Positions 35,959 to 45,400 are shown, counted from the stretch's first letter. The stretch is DNA of 56,887 nt from Sulfurospirillum arsenophilum NBRC 109478 (GCF_000813345.1 NZ_BBQF01000006.1:1-56887); one strand, 5' to 3'. Numbers and translations: made by a program. Notes: generated by a model from the sequence alone, not told the origin.

Positions 35959-36961
35959 GTTTTACTTCACTCTTAAAAATTCGCTTAATTTCAGGAACAT
36001 ATGCCCTAATACCCTCTTCTAAACTCATGCGTGGTTCATACCCTAACTCTTTTTGCGTTGCAAAAACATCTGCCTCTGTGTGCATCTGGTATGCACTGTA
36101 TGGGTTGTCAAAATACTCTGTTCCTAAGTTCGTTTCGAGCTCTTTTTGCAAGATGTCTGCGATGTCTTGAAAACTTCTTGGATTGCCTGTTCCTACATTG
36201 TAAACACCGCTTTTACCGGAAGCTGCTGCTTTGATATTGGCTTGAACAACATCGTCAATGTAAATAAAATCACGTACAATTTTATCAGATCCATTAAAGA
36301 GGCGTGGTGTTTTACCACTTAAAATTTGAAGCCCAAGTTGTAAAACCATGGAAGCCGTTGTGTTTTTGAAGTATTCTCTTGGACCATAAACATTGAAGTA
36401 GCGTAGCCCAATCACACTCATAGACGGATTTTGTTTTGCAAATTCGCGGGCTAAGTGATCCATAGAGAGTTTGCTAAAGCCATAAACATTTTGAGGTTGT
36501 TCATGCCCTACTCTCTGAGGTGAAACAGCATCCCCATACGTTGCGGCACTTGAGGCATAAATCACAACAGCATTGCTTTTTTTAGCCAATTCAAGGATAC
36601 TTTTAAAGGCGTTAACATTTGTTTTAACCATAATGCCTTGATCTAAAACCGTTGTATCAGAAATGGCGGCTTCATGAAAAATATAATCAAATTGATACGT
36701 ATTCAGTTTTTTTAGAGCCTCTTCATCATTAATATCACCGCTAATGACTTCACCCTTAAAACCTATAAGGTTTTTGAAATGCCCAAAACTTTTAAGATTG
36801 CCATTGGAAAATGTAGCTTCACTTCTAAAAATATCAAAGACAACAACATTACATGTAGGATAATTTTCTTGAAAATAAAAAGCAAGGTTACTACCAATAA
36901 ACCCAGCCCCGCCTGTAATTAAAATACTTTTTTGATTGAAATTCGTTTCGCTATAATGCAT
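35951..36961 (-). CDS. hldD: ADP-L-glycero-D-manno-heptose 6-epimerase
   Basis: A 336-residue SDR: ITGGAGFIGSNLAFYF, FDIFRSEATFSNGNLKSFGHF, HEAAISDTTV, ASSAATYG, Tyr-x3-Lys in YGFSK and RYFNVYGPRE. It performs the last step of ADP-heptose synthesis. Between gmhB and hldE. Palindrome core at 36850 gives Thr-Cys-Asn. Confidence 0.95.
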   Translation of the reverse strand: MHYSETNFNQKSILITGGAGFIGSNLAFYFQENYPTCNVVVFDIFRSEATFSNGNLKSFGHFKNLIGFKGEVISGDINDEEALKKLNTYQFDYIFHEAAISDTTVLDQGIMVKTNVNAFKSILELAKKSNAVVIYASSAATYGDAVSPQRVGHEQPQNVYGFSKLSMDHLAREFAKQNPSMSVIGLRYFNVYGPREYFKNTTASMVLQLGLQILSGKTPRLFNGSDKIVRDFIYIDDVVQANIKAAASGKSGVYNVGTGNPRSFQDIADILQKELETNLGTEYFDNPYSAYQMHTEADVFATQKELGYEPRMSLEEGIRAYVPEIKRIFKSEVKHG

Positions 36962-36969
36962 GCTAAACC

Positions 36970-37479
36970 CTAATTTTTGATAAGATTTATTGTATCCAAA
37001 ATAAAATTAACGCAATATTTAGCCTCTGTGTCGAGGTCATTTCCTAAAAAGATCGTATTTTCGATACCCACGCCACGGGCTGCTTCTATGTCGCTTTTTT
37101 TATCACCAATCATCCACGAGCGTGAAACATCAATTCCAAAGTCTTTAATCGCCTCTTTAAACATACCGCTCTTGGGTTTTCGACACTCACAATTTGCTTC
37201 AGGAGCATGAGGACAGCGGTAGACGGCATCAATTTTAATGTTTACATGTAAAAGTTCTTGACGCATCCACGACATTAACGTTTGAAAGTCTTCTTCACTG
37301 TAATACCCTCGCCCAATGCCAGACTGATTGGTGACGATGATGAGCAGATACCCTAAGGATTGAAAATGTTTTAACGCCTCAAAAACACCTTCGCAAAATT
37401 CAAAATCTTCAATTTTATAGACATACGCTTTATCAATATTGATCACCCCATCGCGATCTAAAAAGAGTGCTTTTTGCAC
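36970..37479 (-). CDS. gmhB: heptose-1,7-bisphosphate 7-phosphatase
   Basis: A 169-residue HAD phosphatase with LFLDRDGVINIDKAYV, TNQSGIGRGYYSEEDF, the zinc site CPHAPEANCECRKPKSGM and MIGDKKSDIEAA, as in GmhB. GTG start directly after the TPR gene stop, with GGAG 5 bases upstream. Palindrome at 37241-37252. Confidence 0.94.
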   Translation of the reverse strand: MQKALFLDRDGVINIDKAYVYKIEDFEFCEGVFEALKHFQSLGYLLIIVTNQSGIGRGYYSEEDFQTLMSWMRQELLHVNIKIDAVYRCPHAPEANCECRKPKSGMFKEAIKDFGIDVSRSWMIGDKKSDIEAARGVGIENTIFLGNDLDTEAKYCVNFILDTINLIKN

Positions 37480-38184
37480 CTATTCTCCTAACTCTTTGGT
37501 AATATCACTGAGTAAATTGGTGTATTCAAGATAACCAAAAGCATCTTTTTGGGCTATCAATGAATTTTTAGCTCGCTGGAAAAAGCTTCTGGATTGTTCA
37601 CGATTTCGCAGATCATACGCTAAGAATTTTCCCATGTAGTAGTTTGCATAAAGATGTGTTGGCTCTTTAATCAACACAATTTGAACCTCTTCAATCGCCG
37701 AATAAATTTGTGAATTTTTTTGAAGGGCAAGCGCAAGTTTGAGGCGCACCATATGTTGTTCTTCATCAACTAAAAGACTTTTTTTATACATCACAGAGGC
37801 TTCATTAAAAATGCCCATCTCAAAATAACCATCCCCTAGTTTATTCCAGATATCTTTGTCATTTGTTTTGGCTGCTTGTTGCTTGAGATTTGTCACTTTA
37901 AGCGCGAAAGGAAGAACGGTTGCAATGCGGCTATTTTGAACATTATGCGGATCTATAGAGTAGGCATCCACTAAGATATCAAACCCTTGTGCAATTTTGC
38001 CCTGTTTGAGATAAATATTGGCCAGTTGGAGTAAACAAACTGTATTACTTGGCTCTGTTACTAAAATCGTTTCAATGGCTTCTTTGGCTTTTTGAGTGTC
38101 GGTTCTTTCTACTTCGCATACACTGTGTGTTGCAGATAAAAGGCTACTCAAAACAGATAAAAATACGACAATCCCCCGAAACAA
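37480..38184 (-). CDS. secreted TPR-repeat protein
   Basis: A 234-residue protein with a signal peptide (RGIVVFLSVLSSLLSATHS) and three to four TPR-like helical pairs (AKEAIETILVTEPSNTVCLL; DIWNKLGDGYFEMGIFNEA; HLYANYYMGKFLA). TTG start with AGGGG 5 bases upstream. It heads the ADP-heptose operon but its partner is unknown; a periplasmic scaffold is likely. Confidence 0.75.
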   Translation of the reverse strand: MFRGIVVFLSVLSSLLSATHSVCEVERTDTQKAKEAIETILVTEPSNTVCLLQLANIYLKQGKIAQGFDILVDAYSIDPHNVQNSRIATVLPFALKVTNLKQQAAKTNDKDIWNKLGDGYFEMGIFNEASVMYKKSLLVDEEQHMVRLKLALALQKNSQIYSAIEEVQIVLIKEPTHLYANYYMGKFLAYDLRNREQSRSFFQRAKNSLIAQKDAFGYLEYTNLLSDITKELGE

Positions 38185-38296
38185 ATTGACCCCTATTTAA
38201 TGTAAGATTGGCTGGATTATACCCAAGTTTTATACAAATGAAAATAGTACATGAATGTAGTTCACAAAAACTAAGCAGGGTTAAAGTATGGTTAGT

Positions 38297-38332
38297 TATA
38301 ATTTTTCACACACAACTCAAAAAGGGGTATTT
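38297..38332 (+). promoter_or_regulatory. promoter and ribosome site for cytochrome c
   Basis: TATAAT at 38297-38302 with AAAGGGG just upstream of the ATG at 38336. Confidence 0.5.
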
Positions 38333-38335
38333 CGT

Positions 38336-38635
38336 ATGAAAAAAGTTTGCACAATTTTAGCAATTGCAGCAGTATCTAGTTTGATGGCAGCCGATGGAGC
38401 AGCAATCTACCAATCAAAATGTTTTTCCTGTCATGGAGAGAAAGCTTCTAAAGCAGCATTGAACAAATCACAAATCATTGCAGGCTGGGATGCAGCTAAA
38501 ATCGTTGCTTCTGTTAATGGCTATAAAGATGGCAGTTATGGTGCAGCAATGAAAGGTGTTATGAAACCAATCGCAAGTGGTTTGAGTGACGAAGATCTTA
38601 AAGCTGTCGCTGCAACAATCGCTTCATATAAATAA
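38336..38635 (+). CDS. c-553-type monoheme cytochrome c
   Basis: A 99-residue periplasmic cytochrome. Signal peptide (KKVCTILAIAAVSSLMAADG), heme attachment CFSCH (about 30-34) and a probable Met ligand in MKGVMKPIAS. The frame begins at 38288, but AAAGGGG, eight bases before the ATG at 38336, and the signal peptide fix this start. It is expected to carry electrons to a terminal oxidase; the Cco assembly genes are next door. Confidence 0.92.
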   Translation: MKKVCTILAIAAVSSLMAADGAAIYQSKCFSCHGEKASKAALNKSQIIAGWDAAKIVASVNGYKDGSYGAAMKGVMKPIASGLSDEDLKAVAATIASYK

Positions 38636-38647
38636 AAAACTCTACAC

Positions 38648-38672
38648 GATACAGGGGCAAAGCTCCTGTATC
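38648..38672 (+). terminator. stem-loop after cytochrome c
   Basis: GATACAGGGGC / GCTCCTGTATC, an 11-base stem with one G-T pair and a 3-base loop, 12 bases after the stop. No U-run follows, so it may be a terminator or a 3' end protector. Confidence 0.5.
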
Positions 38673-38751
38673 ATCGTTATGCCACTGGAGCGCTAAAGCT
38701 TACCTCTTCAAGGCATGATTTTAACTTCCGTTGATATCAATCATCTACCCA

Positions 38752-38991
38752 TTAATCCGGTGGGGCATATCCTGTCTCTCTTTTCTCTTTTTGTTTTAAA
38801 ATATCCGCTTTTTTACGTTCCATCATCACCGCATCATTAAGTGCTTCTTCACTGTCAAATTGCGCACCATCTAAAAATTTTTTATGATCATCGAATTGTC
38901 CACTTCGAATCCCCCAAAGCAATGCCCACAAACCAAATGCTCCCAAAAGTGTGGAAGCTCCTAACATCATCGCAACAATCCAACCATCCAT
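38752..38991 (-). CDS. ccoS: cbb3 oxidase assembly protein CcoS
   Basis: A 79-residue membrane protein with one N-terminal helix (WIVAMMLGASTLLGAFGLWALLW), then SGQFDD, which is the CcoS hallmark, and a charged tail. It follows ccoI by 2 bases. Needed for heme/copper incorporation into cbb3 oxidase. Confidence 0.9.
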   Translation of the reverse strand: MDGWIVAMMLGASTLLGAFGLWALLWGIRSGQFDDHKKFLDGAQFDSEEALNDAVMMERKKADILKQKEKRETGYAPPD

Positions 38992-38993
38992 CT

Positions 38994-41414
38994 CTACGGC
39001 CTTTTAAAAACGTTTTTAATACGCATCGAATTCCCAACCACCACTAAAGAACTCAGTGACATTGAAAGCGCTGCAAACAACGGTATAACATACCCACTCA
39101 TCGCCAAAGGAATCGTGACGACATTGTAAAGGAGCGAAAAGAGCAAATTCTCTTTCACCACACGAAGACTCTTGCGTGAAATCACAAAAGCCTCATACAA
39201 GCTTTTAACACTGTCGTTGGTAAGCACAACATCACTTACATCCACCGCAACATCCGCTCCACTGCCCATAGAAATCGCAATCTCACTTTGAGAGAGGGCT
39301 AACGTGTCGTTGATACCATCACCTGCCATAACCACTTTTTTCCCTTTTTGGCGCAACATTTCGATGTAGTCTGCTTTTTCATGCGGTAACAATGCCGCTT
39401 CAAACACTTCAATGCCTACCTCGTTGGCAATATCACGCGTCACGCTGACATGATCACCGCTTAACATGATGATCTCCAAACCAAGCTCTTTAAGTGCTGC
39501 TATACTCTCTTGAGCGCCCTCTTTAAGGCTGTCTTTAAGACCAAATGTTGCAACCAAGATACCATCAACGGCAAAAAAGTAGTGGCTGAATGCATCAAAA
39601 TTTTCAGGCATCACCACATCAATACCAGCCTCTAGCATCATTTTGGCATTTCCACCTAAAAGCTGATGTACCTCAAACACAGCTTTGACCCCTTTAGCCT
39701 CGATCGTTTTGATCTGCTCTAGCTGCTTTACATGTAAAGCATTTTCACTCTCTTTTAAAAAGCTTGTAATGCCTTGGCTAATCGGGTGATTGGACGAATT
39801 CACAAGCGCATAAAGCAGTGATTTATCAAACGAGTGAAGATACGCATGTGCTACCACTTCAGGCTTTCCTTTGGTGATCGTTCCTGTTTTATCTAAAACC
39901 AACGTATTGCACTTTGCCATGCTCTCCAAAAACCCCGCCTCTTTAAATAAGATACCTCGCTTTGCAGCCAATCCAAGCCCCACCAGTGTTGCCACAGGCG
40001 TTGCAAGACTTAAAGCGCACGGGCACGCAATGACGATCACGGAGATCGCAATAATCAACCCCGTCTCAAACGAGCCACTTTGATAATACCAAAAGAGCAA
40101 GGTTGAAAACGCTAACAGGAGAATCGTACGGGAGAAATACCCTGAAATTTGATTGGCGAGCTTTTCTATCTTAGGCTTTTTATTCATTGCATCTTCTAAG
40201 AGCGTTACCAGCTTAGAGAGCATGGAAGAAGAGAAAGTATTGGTTGCTCGGTAGCGAATCACGCTGTCTAAACAGATCGAGCCACTCAAAATTTTATCGC
40301 CTTTTTGGGATAAAATAGGGATAGACTCGCCATTCAGACGCGAGAGATCAAAAGAACCCTCCCCTTCTAAAATAACGCCATCAATCGCCACTTTATCGCC
40401 TGCACGCACTTCAATGATCTCTCCAATCTCAACAGAATCCACACTGCTTAAAATCTTCTCATCCCCTTTGATGATAGTTACTTCAGTCGGCATAGAACTT
40501 CCGAAGGCATCCAACGTATCCACTGCTTTTTTCTTGGTTAAAACTTCTAAGTATTTTCCTGCAAACACAAAGGTAATAATCATCGTTACCGAATCAAAAT
40601 AAACCTCAGCACTTCTAGAGAACATCGCATAAATCGAAAAAGTATAGGTCAGAGTTGCTCCCGTAGCAACCAAAAAGTCCATCGTCACATAACGGTGTTT
40701 AATGCCATAATACGCCCCTTTAAAGTAGACCGAACCCGTGTAAAACAGAGTTGGAGTAGCCAAAATAAATTCGGCAAAATTAAGAATGCTTTTGATGTTG
40801 CTTTCCATCCCTGTAAAATAGCCCGCATACTGTGCAATCGCAATCCACATGACGTTCATGGTAGCAAAGATTCCTACTAAAAGTTTGGAGTAGTACTCCC
40901 TGCGTTGTGCGGTAGCTCTCTCTTCGCCACTTTTAGGGTCATACGGATAAGCGTTATAACCAATACTTCGAATCGTCTCGATAATCTCTGAGAGTTTAAG
41001 GATGTCACCATCCCAAACGATCTTTGCTTTATTATTCGTGTAGTTAATGGTAACTTCGACAATACCCGCTTGCTTGGAGAGGACTTTCTCATTCAGCCAT
41101 ACACATGCACTGCAATGAATCCCTTCGATAACCAAAGCAATCTCACTAAAACCCTCTTTATTTGATTTCACGTATTTGGAGATAAAACCATCCAAATCAA
41201 ACCTACTGGTATCATCCATCGTTACTTTGGGAGGATCTAAAGTCGCATCTCCCATTTTTTTATAAAATGTATCGAGCCCTTCATCCTTTAGAAGATGAAA
41301 AACACCTTGGCACCCTTTGCAACAAAAAAAATGAGGAGTTTCAAAACTTGTATCTTGGAGTAACAAAGAAGCATCGTATTCTAAATGGCAGTGATCGCAA
41401 CATTTTTTGCTCAT
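38994..41414 (-). CDS. ccoI: copper-transporting P1B-ATPase, CcoI/FixI type
   Basis: An 806-residue P-type ATPase that exports copper for cbb3 oxidase assembly. It has an N-terminal Cys-rich segment (CCDHCHLEYD, FFCCKGC), a heavy-metal domain with CSAC (GIHCSACVWL), eight membrane helices, the CPC motif (VIACPCALSLATP), DKTGTITKGKP with the phosphorylated Asp, and MAGDGINDTLALSQ. Followed by ccoS. Full palindrome copy at 39726-39739 gives LHVK. Confidence 0.94.
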   Translation of the reverse strand: MSKKCCDHCHLEYDASLLLQDTSFETPHFFCCKGCQGVFHLLKDEGLDTFYKKMGDATLDPPKVTMDDTSRFDLDGFISKYVKSNKEGFSEIALVIEGIHCSACVWLNEKVLSKQAGIVEVTINYTNNKAKIVWDGDILKLSEIIETIRSIGYNAYPYDPKSGEERATAQRREYYSKLLVGIFATMNVMWIAIAQYAGYFTGMESNIKSILNFAEFILATPTLFYTGSVYFKGAYYGIKHRYVTMDFLVATGATLTYTFSIYAMFSRSAEVYFDSVTMIITFVFAGKYLEVLTKKKAVDTLDAFGSSMPTEVTIIKGDEKILSSVDSVEIGEIIEVRAGDKVAIDGVILEGEGSFDLSRLNGESIPILSQKGDKILSGSICLDSVIRYRATNTFSSSMLSKLVTLLEDAMNKKPKIEKLANQISGYFSRTILLLAFSTLLFWYYQSGSFETGLIIAISVIVIACPCALSLATPVATLVGLGLAAKRGILFKEAGFLESMAKCNTLVLDKTGTITKGKPEVVAHAYLHSFDKSLLYALVNSSNHPISQGITSFLKESENALHVKQLEQIKTIEAKGVKAVFEVHQLLGGNAKMMLEAGIDVVMPENFDAFSHYFFAVDGILVATFGLKDSLKEGAQESIAALKELGLEIIMLSGDHVSVTRDIANEVGIEVFEAALLPHEKADYIEMLRQKGKKVVMAGDGINDTLALSQSEIAISMGSGADVAVDVSDVVLTNDSVKSLYEAFVISRKSLRVVKENLLFSLLYNVVTIPLAMSGYVIPLFAALSMSLSSLVVVGNSMRIKNVFKRP

Positions 41415-41415
41415 A

Positions 41416-41540
41416 TTAATCTTTCATTAGAGTTCTTAGCGAACTCATTTTTTACACGCTTTCCAAGCAAAGCTTGAAAAACTACGCTAACCGCTATGGT
41501 ACTGAAGCTTGCCTCCTATTGAGGCAGAAACTTTTTTGCA
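41416..41540. other. intergenic stem-loops and 10-codon frame before ccoI
   Basis: Three small inverted repeats: GAGTTC/GAACTC (41430-41446), CAAGC/GCTTG, and GCCTC/GAGGC followed shortly by CTTTTTTG on the + strand, which could end a rightward transcript. On the - strand ATG at 41448 gives a 10-codon frame ending 2 bases from the ccoI ATG. No known sRNA recognised. Confidence 0.25.
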
Positions 41541-41632
41541 ATTAAAAATTATTATAGCGTGACTTTTTTGTGATGAACCTGATATGAAAGTAGGCTTAAT
41601 TTTTTTTTCAAAACCTTTGTGCTAAAGTGCCA

Positions 41633-41650
41633 CCCCTACATGTAAATGTA
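41633..41650 (+). repeat. palindrome copy in hairpin upstream of EAL gene
   Basis: The TACATGTA core at 41637-41644 is followed by ATGTAGG, so CCTACAT/ATGTAGG can pair with GTAA as loop. It ends 8 bases before the annotated ATG and overlaps the ribosome-binding region. Intergenic, one of only two such copies. Confidence 0.6.
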
Positions 41651-41657
41651 GGTATTC

Positions 41658-43106
41658 ATGGGTCAAGGGAAATTAGTGGAGAATATTCAAAAGCTCTATG
41701 TTAAAGCAGGCGTTTTCCTGATGCTTGCATTATGTCCTATTTACATTGCCATTTGGTATCACTCTCTCATCCTCGCCTCCATACTTCTTACCATTGTCAC
41801 CAGCTTGAGCCTCTTTTTTGTTACAAAACTACTTAAAAGCAATGCAAAACTGAAAAATGAACTACGCAAAAATCTCTACATCGATCTCAACACCAAGCTT
41901 CCCAATCGTCTTAAACTTTTACGGGACAACAAAACCCTTGACCCTTCCATTGAGTCAACCCTGATTATCATCAATATTGACTCCTTTCAAAACACCAACA
42001 ACTTTTACGGTCATAACTTTGGCGACAAATTCCTCAAAGTGATCGGTGAATGGCTCTCGCACAATCTCCCGCCGATTGATGCCACACTTTACAAGTTTGA
42101 AGCTGACATTTATGCCATTTTGATTCGTGTCCCTTTTAGCGAATACAACCTCAAAAAATACCTTAAAAAAATCTCGATGAAAATTACAAAAGACCGCATC
42201 ATTTGCGATGACGTCGAAGTCGATACGACTCTTTCCATCGGTGCGCATCAAGGTAAAAAAAGCCTTTTAAAGCTCGCTTCCATTGCGTGTAAAGAGGCGA
42301 AAAACAAACGCCTCCCGTATATTGTTTACGATAAAAGTAGTCACACAGAAGCAGAGTACCATCACAATATGACCATGAACCATACGCTTAAAGAAGCGCT
42401 TGCCAAAGACTATGTGGTTCCTTTTTTCCAACCTATACTCAACCTTCGCACCAACGAAATTGAGAAGTTTGAAACACTTATGCGCATCAAAAAAGAGGAT
42501 GGCAGTTACTACTTACCCGCAGAATTTTTAGATGTTGCTAAACACTCTAAGATCTACTCAAAACTCTCGATGTCACTCATTCAAAAAGCGTTTGAGACTT
42601 TTCAAATCTCCTCAAGTGGCTTTTCCATCAACCTTTCCTACCTCGATATGACCAATATCGTCACCACAACCTTCATCCTCGAAAAGCTCGAAGAGTTCAA
42701 CGTAGGCCCATGGGTTATTTTTGAGATTTTAGAGAGTGATGGTATTGAGAATTATGAAGCAATTGCTAAGTTTATTGACCAAGTGAAGTCTTATGGTGCA
42801 AAAATTGCCATTGATGATTTTGGCTCAGGCTACTCCAACTTTGAACGCCTCACTGAACTAAGAGTTGATTTTATCAAGATTGATGGCAGTCTCATTAAAA
42901 ATATTCACCACAATGAAGAGACGAAGATTATTGTTAAAACGATTGTGAACTTTGCTAAAGAGCTTAACATCAAAACTATTGCGGAGTATGTTCACTCAGA
43001 GGAAGTATTGCAGTGTGTTAAAGGGATCGGGATTGATTATGCGCAAGGCTTTCACATTGGCAAACCAAAACCCACCCTTCCTACTACGAACGCGCACAAA
43101 GCTTAG
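41658..43106 (+). CDS. degenerate-GGDEF plus EAL cyclic-di-GMP phosphodiesterase
   Basis: A 482-residue membrane protein with two N-terminal helices (about 15-55), a GGDEF-like domain (about 72-220) with the active site degenerated to KFEADIYAIL, and an EAL domain (about 240-475). The EAL domain keeps FQPILN, KFETLMRI (the EAL box is ETL), NLS, EILESD, IDDFGSGYSNF, IKIDGSLI and AEYV, so it is probably an active phosphodiesterase. An alternative GTG at 41676 with AAGGG six bases upstream could be the real start. Tail overlaps the DMT transporter gene by 23 bases. Confidence 0.87.
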   Translation: MGQGKLVENIQKLYVKAGVFLMLALCPIYIAIWYHSLILASILLTIVTSLSLFFVTKLLKSNAKLKNELRKNLYIDLNTKLPNRLKLLRDNKTLDPSIESTLIIINIDSFQNTNNFYGHNFGDKFLKVIGEWLSHNLPPIDATLYKFEADIYAILIRVPFSEYNLKKYLKKISMKITKDRIICDDVEVDTTLSIGAHQGKKSLLKLASIACKEAKNKRLPYIVYDKSSHTEAEYHHNMTMNHTLKEALAKDYVVPFFQPILNLRTNEIEKFETLMRIKKEDGSYYLPAEFLDVAKHSKIYSKLSMSLIQKAFETFQISSSGFSINLSYLDMTNIVTTTFILEKLEEFNVGPWVIFEILESDGIENYEAIAKFIDQVKSYGAKIAIDDFGSGYSNFERLTELRVDFIKIDGSLIKNIHHNEETKIIVKTIVNFAKELNIKTIAEYVHSEEVLQCVKGIGIDYAQGFHIGKPKPTLPTTNAHKA

Positions 43107-43980
43107 TTTTCACAAACAAGCAGAGGTAAATACCTCCACCTATCATTATAATGCCACCCAAATGGTACCACTCTAAACGTTCACCTAAAAAGATATAGGC
43201 TAAAAAACTTCCAAACAGTGGCATGAGATGAGTAAATTGTCCCGTTTTATCCGCCCCAATCTGTGCAATCCCCTTGTGCCACAAGTAATAGCAAAGTATG
43301 GAGGTCACAAGAACCACATACGCAAACACCCACGTGTGTTCTGTGACGATCATCACTTCTCGCGCTAAAGTGTAACCTTGCGCCAGATAAAAAGGTAAAA
43401 GCATTACAACGCCCAAGCTTACCGTCGTAATGAAAAACTCAAAACTACTGAGACTCTTCGGTCTAAATTTCACCAAAACACTGTAACTTGCCCAACACAA
43501 AGATGAAGCTATAACCCAAAAATCGCCTGGATTGAAACTCAACGTAAGAATACTCTCCACATCCCCTTTGAGTACCAAGAAAACAACCCCCAGTGTTGAG
43601 AGCACAATGCCTACAATCTGCCTCACAGAAATGCTCGTTTTAAGAATCACAAACGAGAGAAAAAGAATAATAATAGGAATGGAAGAGTTAATCAGCAACG
43701 CATTGGTGGCTGTCGTTTGTTGTAACCCAATGTACAAAAGTGTATTAAAGCACGCAATACCAAGGGCTGAGAGCAAAACTAAAATACCAAAATGGTTTTT
43801 GAGTGCGTGCCAAATTTTCTTTACATGTAAAAGCAAAAAAGGGAGCGTTACGATAAAAACGCCAAGCCATCTGAAAAAGGCTATTTCCCACGGCTCAATG
43901 ACGCCTGCTACAAAACGCCCGATAACAAAATTGGCAGACCAAAAGAGCACACACAGTACTAAAAGTACATAGACTTGCAT
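43084..43980 (-). CDS. DMT-superfamily (EamA) transporter
   Basis: A 298-residue inner-membrane protein with about ten helices in two EamA repeats: first LFWSANFVIGRFV, PWEIAFFRWLGVFIVTLPF; second SLCWASYSVLVKF, IMIGGGIYLCLF. Metabolite exporter of unknown substrate. Start supported by AAAGGATAAAA before ATG. Palindrome at 43819-43832. Confidence 0.88.
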   Translation of the reverse strand: MQVYVLLVLCVLFWSANFVIGRFVAGVIEPWEIAFFRWLGVFIVTLPFLLLHVKKIWHALKNHFGILVLLSALGIACFNTLLYIGLQQTTATNALLINSSIPIIILFLSFVILKTSISVRQIVGIVLSTLGVVFLVLKGDVESILTLSFNPGDFWVIASSLCWASYSVLVKFRPKSLSSFEFFITTVSLGVVMLLPFYLAQGYTLAREVMIVTEHTWVFAYVVLVTSILCYYLWHKGIAQIGADKTGQFTHLMPLFGSFLAYIFLGERLEWYHLGGIIMIGGGIYLCLFVKTKLCARS

Positions 43981-44082
43981 TTTTATCCTTTTTTTGAGGA
44001 GTGATTATAACAAATATAACGCCATTGCAACAAAATCGCTATACAATTTCAATAGGAATATGGAGTTTCAAGGAGATTTATG

Positions 44083-45318
44083 ATGCTGTACCAACTTAAT
44101 TTACGAGAGCTTACCTATGCACTCTGCGAAGCACTCGATTATGTAGGTATCGATGACACACTGCACGGAAAACGTGTAGCTTATATTGCCTGTGAAATAG
44201 GCAAAAAATTGGGCTGGAGACAATCAAAACTGGATAAAATAATGCTTATGGCGATGCTCCACGACAGTGGCGTCTCTTCAACAGGCGTTCATCATACCAT
44301 CATGAGCAATCTTGATTGGGAAGATGCCCAAACGCATTGCACCAAAGGGGCGCGACTTTTAAGAAATGTCCCCATTTATTGTGGTTTTGCTGATGTTATA
44401 GCCCTTCATCATACGCACTGGGAACGTTTTACGTCTCACATTGATGATGAGACAAAACTTTACGCCAATATTATCTATCTAAGCGATCGTATCGATGCCT
44501 TGCGTTCTCAATTTGGAGCACACCTCCATCATGAAAAAGAGTATATTCGCTCCATTCTTCAAAAGCACACACCCTCTATGTTTGCACCCAAACTCATGGA
44601 AGCTTTTGTGGAGATTTCGCAGACAGATACGTTTTGGTACTACTTAGAATCCGAATACATTCACTACTATTTCAGAGATTGGATTGATCAAGGTGAAATT
44701 CGCGCTGTACCTTTCGATCTTTTAAAAAAAATCGCACTTATGTTTGCAGGCGTCGTTGATGATAAATTAGCGCATACGCACCAGCACCACACGTTAGGGG
44801 TAGCCTCTTTAGCACGTTATCTTTCACAATTATGCGACCTCTCGCTACGAGATCAAGAGATGATCGAACTTGCAGCACTCTTCCATGATTTGGGTAAGCT
44901 TAGAATCCCTGATGACATTGCTTGCAAAAACACCTCACTCAGTGATGAAGACAACATTAGGATCAGGCGACACGGCTTTGATGCACAAGTCATTTTACAA
45001 CAGATCAAAGGCTTTGAGACTATTGCTAAAATCGTCTCCATGCACCATGAAACACTTGATGCCAAAGGCTACCCTTCTAAACTTAGCGCTGGGGAAATTC
45101 CATTGGAAGCACGTATTTTATCCACAGCCAATACCTTTGAAAATTTGATTCAGCAAAAATGTACACAAGCCTCTACTCCCCCAAAAGCAGACGATGCTTA
45201 TGAAATGCTTGAAAGACTGGTAGAAGATCATAATTTGGATGCAACGATTGTTGATAAAATGGCAATGCACCTTAAAGATTGTTATGAAAAAGCTTTGCAT
45301 CCACAGCTTTACATGTAA
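44083..45318 (+). CDS. HD-GYP phosphodiesterase with second HD domain
   Basis: A 411-residue cytoplasmic protein with two HD domains. The first (about 25-150) has LHGKRVAYIA and MLHDSG. The second (about 235-400) is HD-GYP: HQHHTLGVASLARYL, FHDLGKLRIPD, RRHGFDAQVIL, MHHETLDAKGYPSKL and EIPLEARILSTANTFE, the pattern of cyclic-di-GMP phosphodiesterases. Two ATG codons in a row (44080 and 44083); AAGGAG is best spaced for the second. Its last three codons and stop come from the palindrome (CTT TAC ATG TAA), the only copy read in that frame. Confidence 0.88.
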   Translation: MLYQLNLRELTYALCEALDYVGIDDTLHGKRVAYIACEIGKKLGWRQSKLDKIMLMAMLHDSGVSSTGVHHTIMSNLDWEDAQTHCTKGARLLRNVPIYCGFADVIALHHTHWERFTSHIDDETKLYANIIYLSDRIDALRSQFGAHLHHEKEYIRSILQKHTPSMFAPKLMEAFVEISQTDTFWYYLESEYIHYYFRDWIDQGEIRAVPFDLLKKIALMFAGVVDDKLAHTHQHHTLGVASLARYLSQLCDLSLRDQEMIELAALFHDLGKLRIPDDIACKNTSLSDEDNIRIRRHGFDAQVILQQIKGFETIAKIVSMHHETLDAKGYPSKLSAGEIPLEARILSTANTFENLIQQKCTQASTPPKADDAYEMLERLVEDHNLDATIVDKMAMHLKDCYEKALHPQLYM

Positions 45319-45400
45319 AAGAGTGCAAGAGCGTAGCACCCTTTTGAGAGAGAATGTGATAAAATTAATTTGCGTGTGTTCAAAAAGGGGTGGTAGCCTA

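Noticed and set aside
45239-45400. Upstream extension of the GGDEF gene
   Set aside because: The extra 54 codons overlap the HD-GYP gene and precede a clear signal peptide at 45401.
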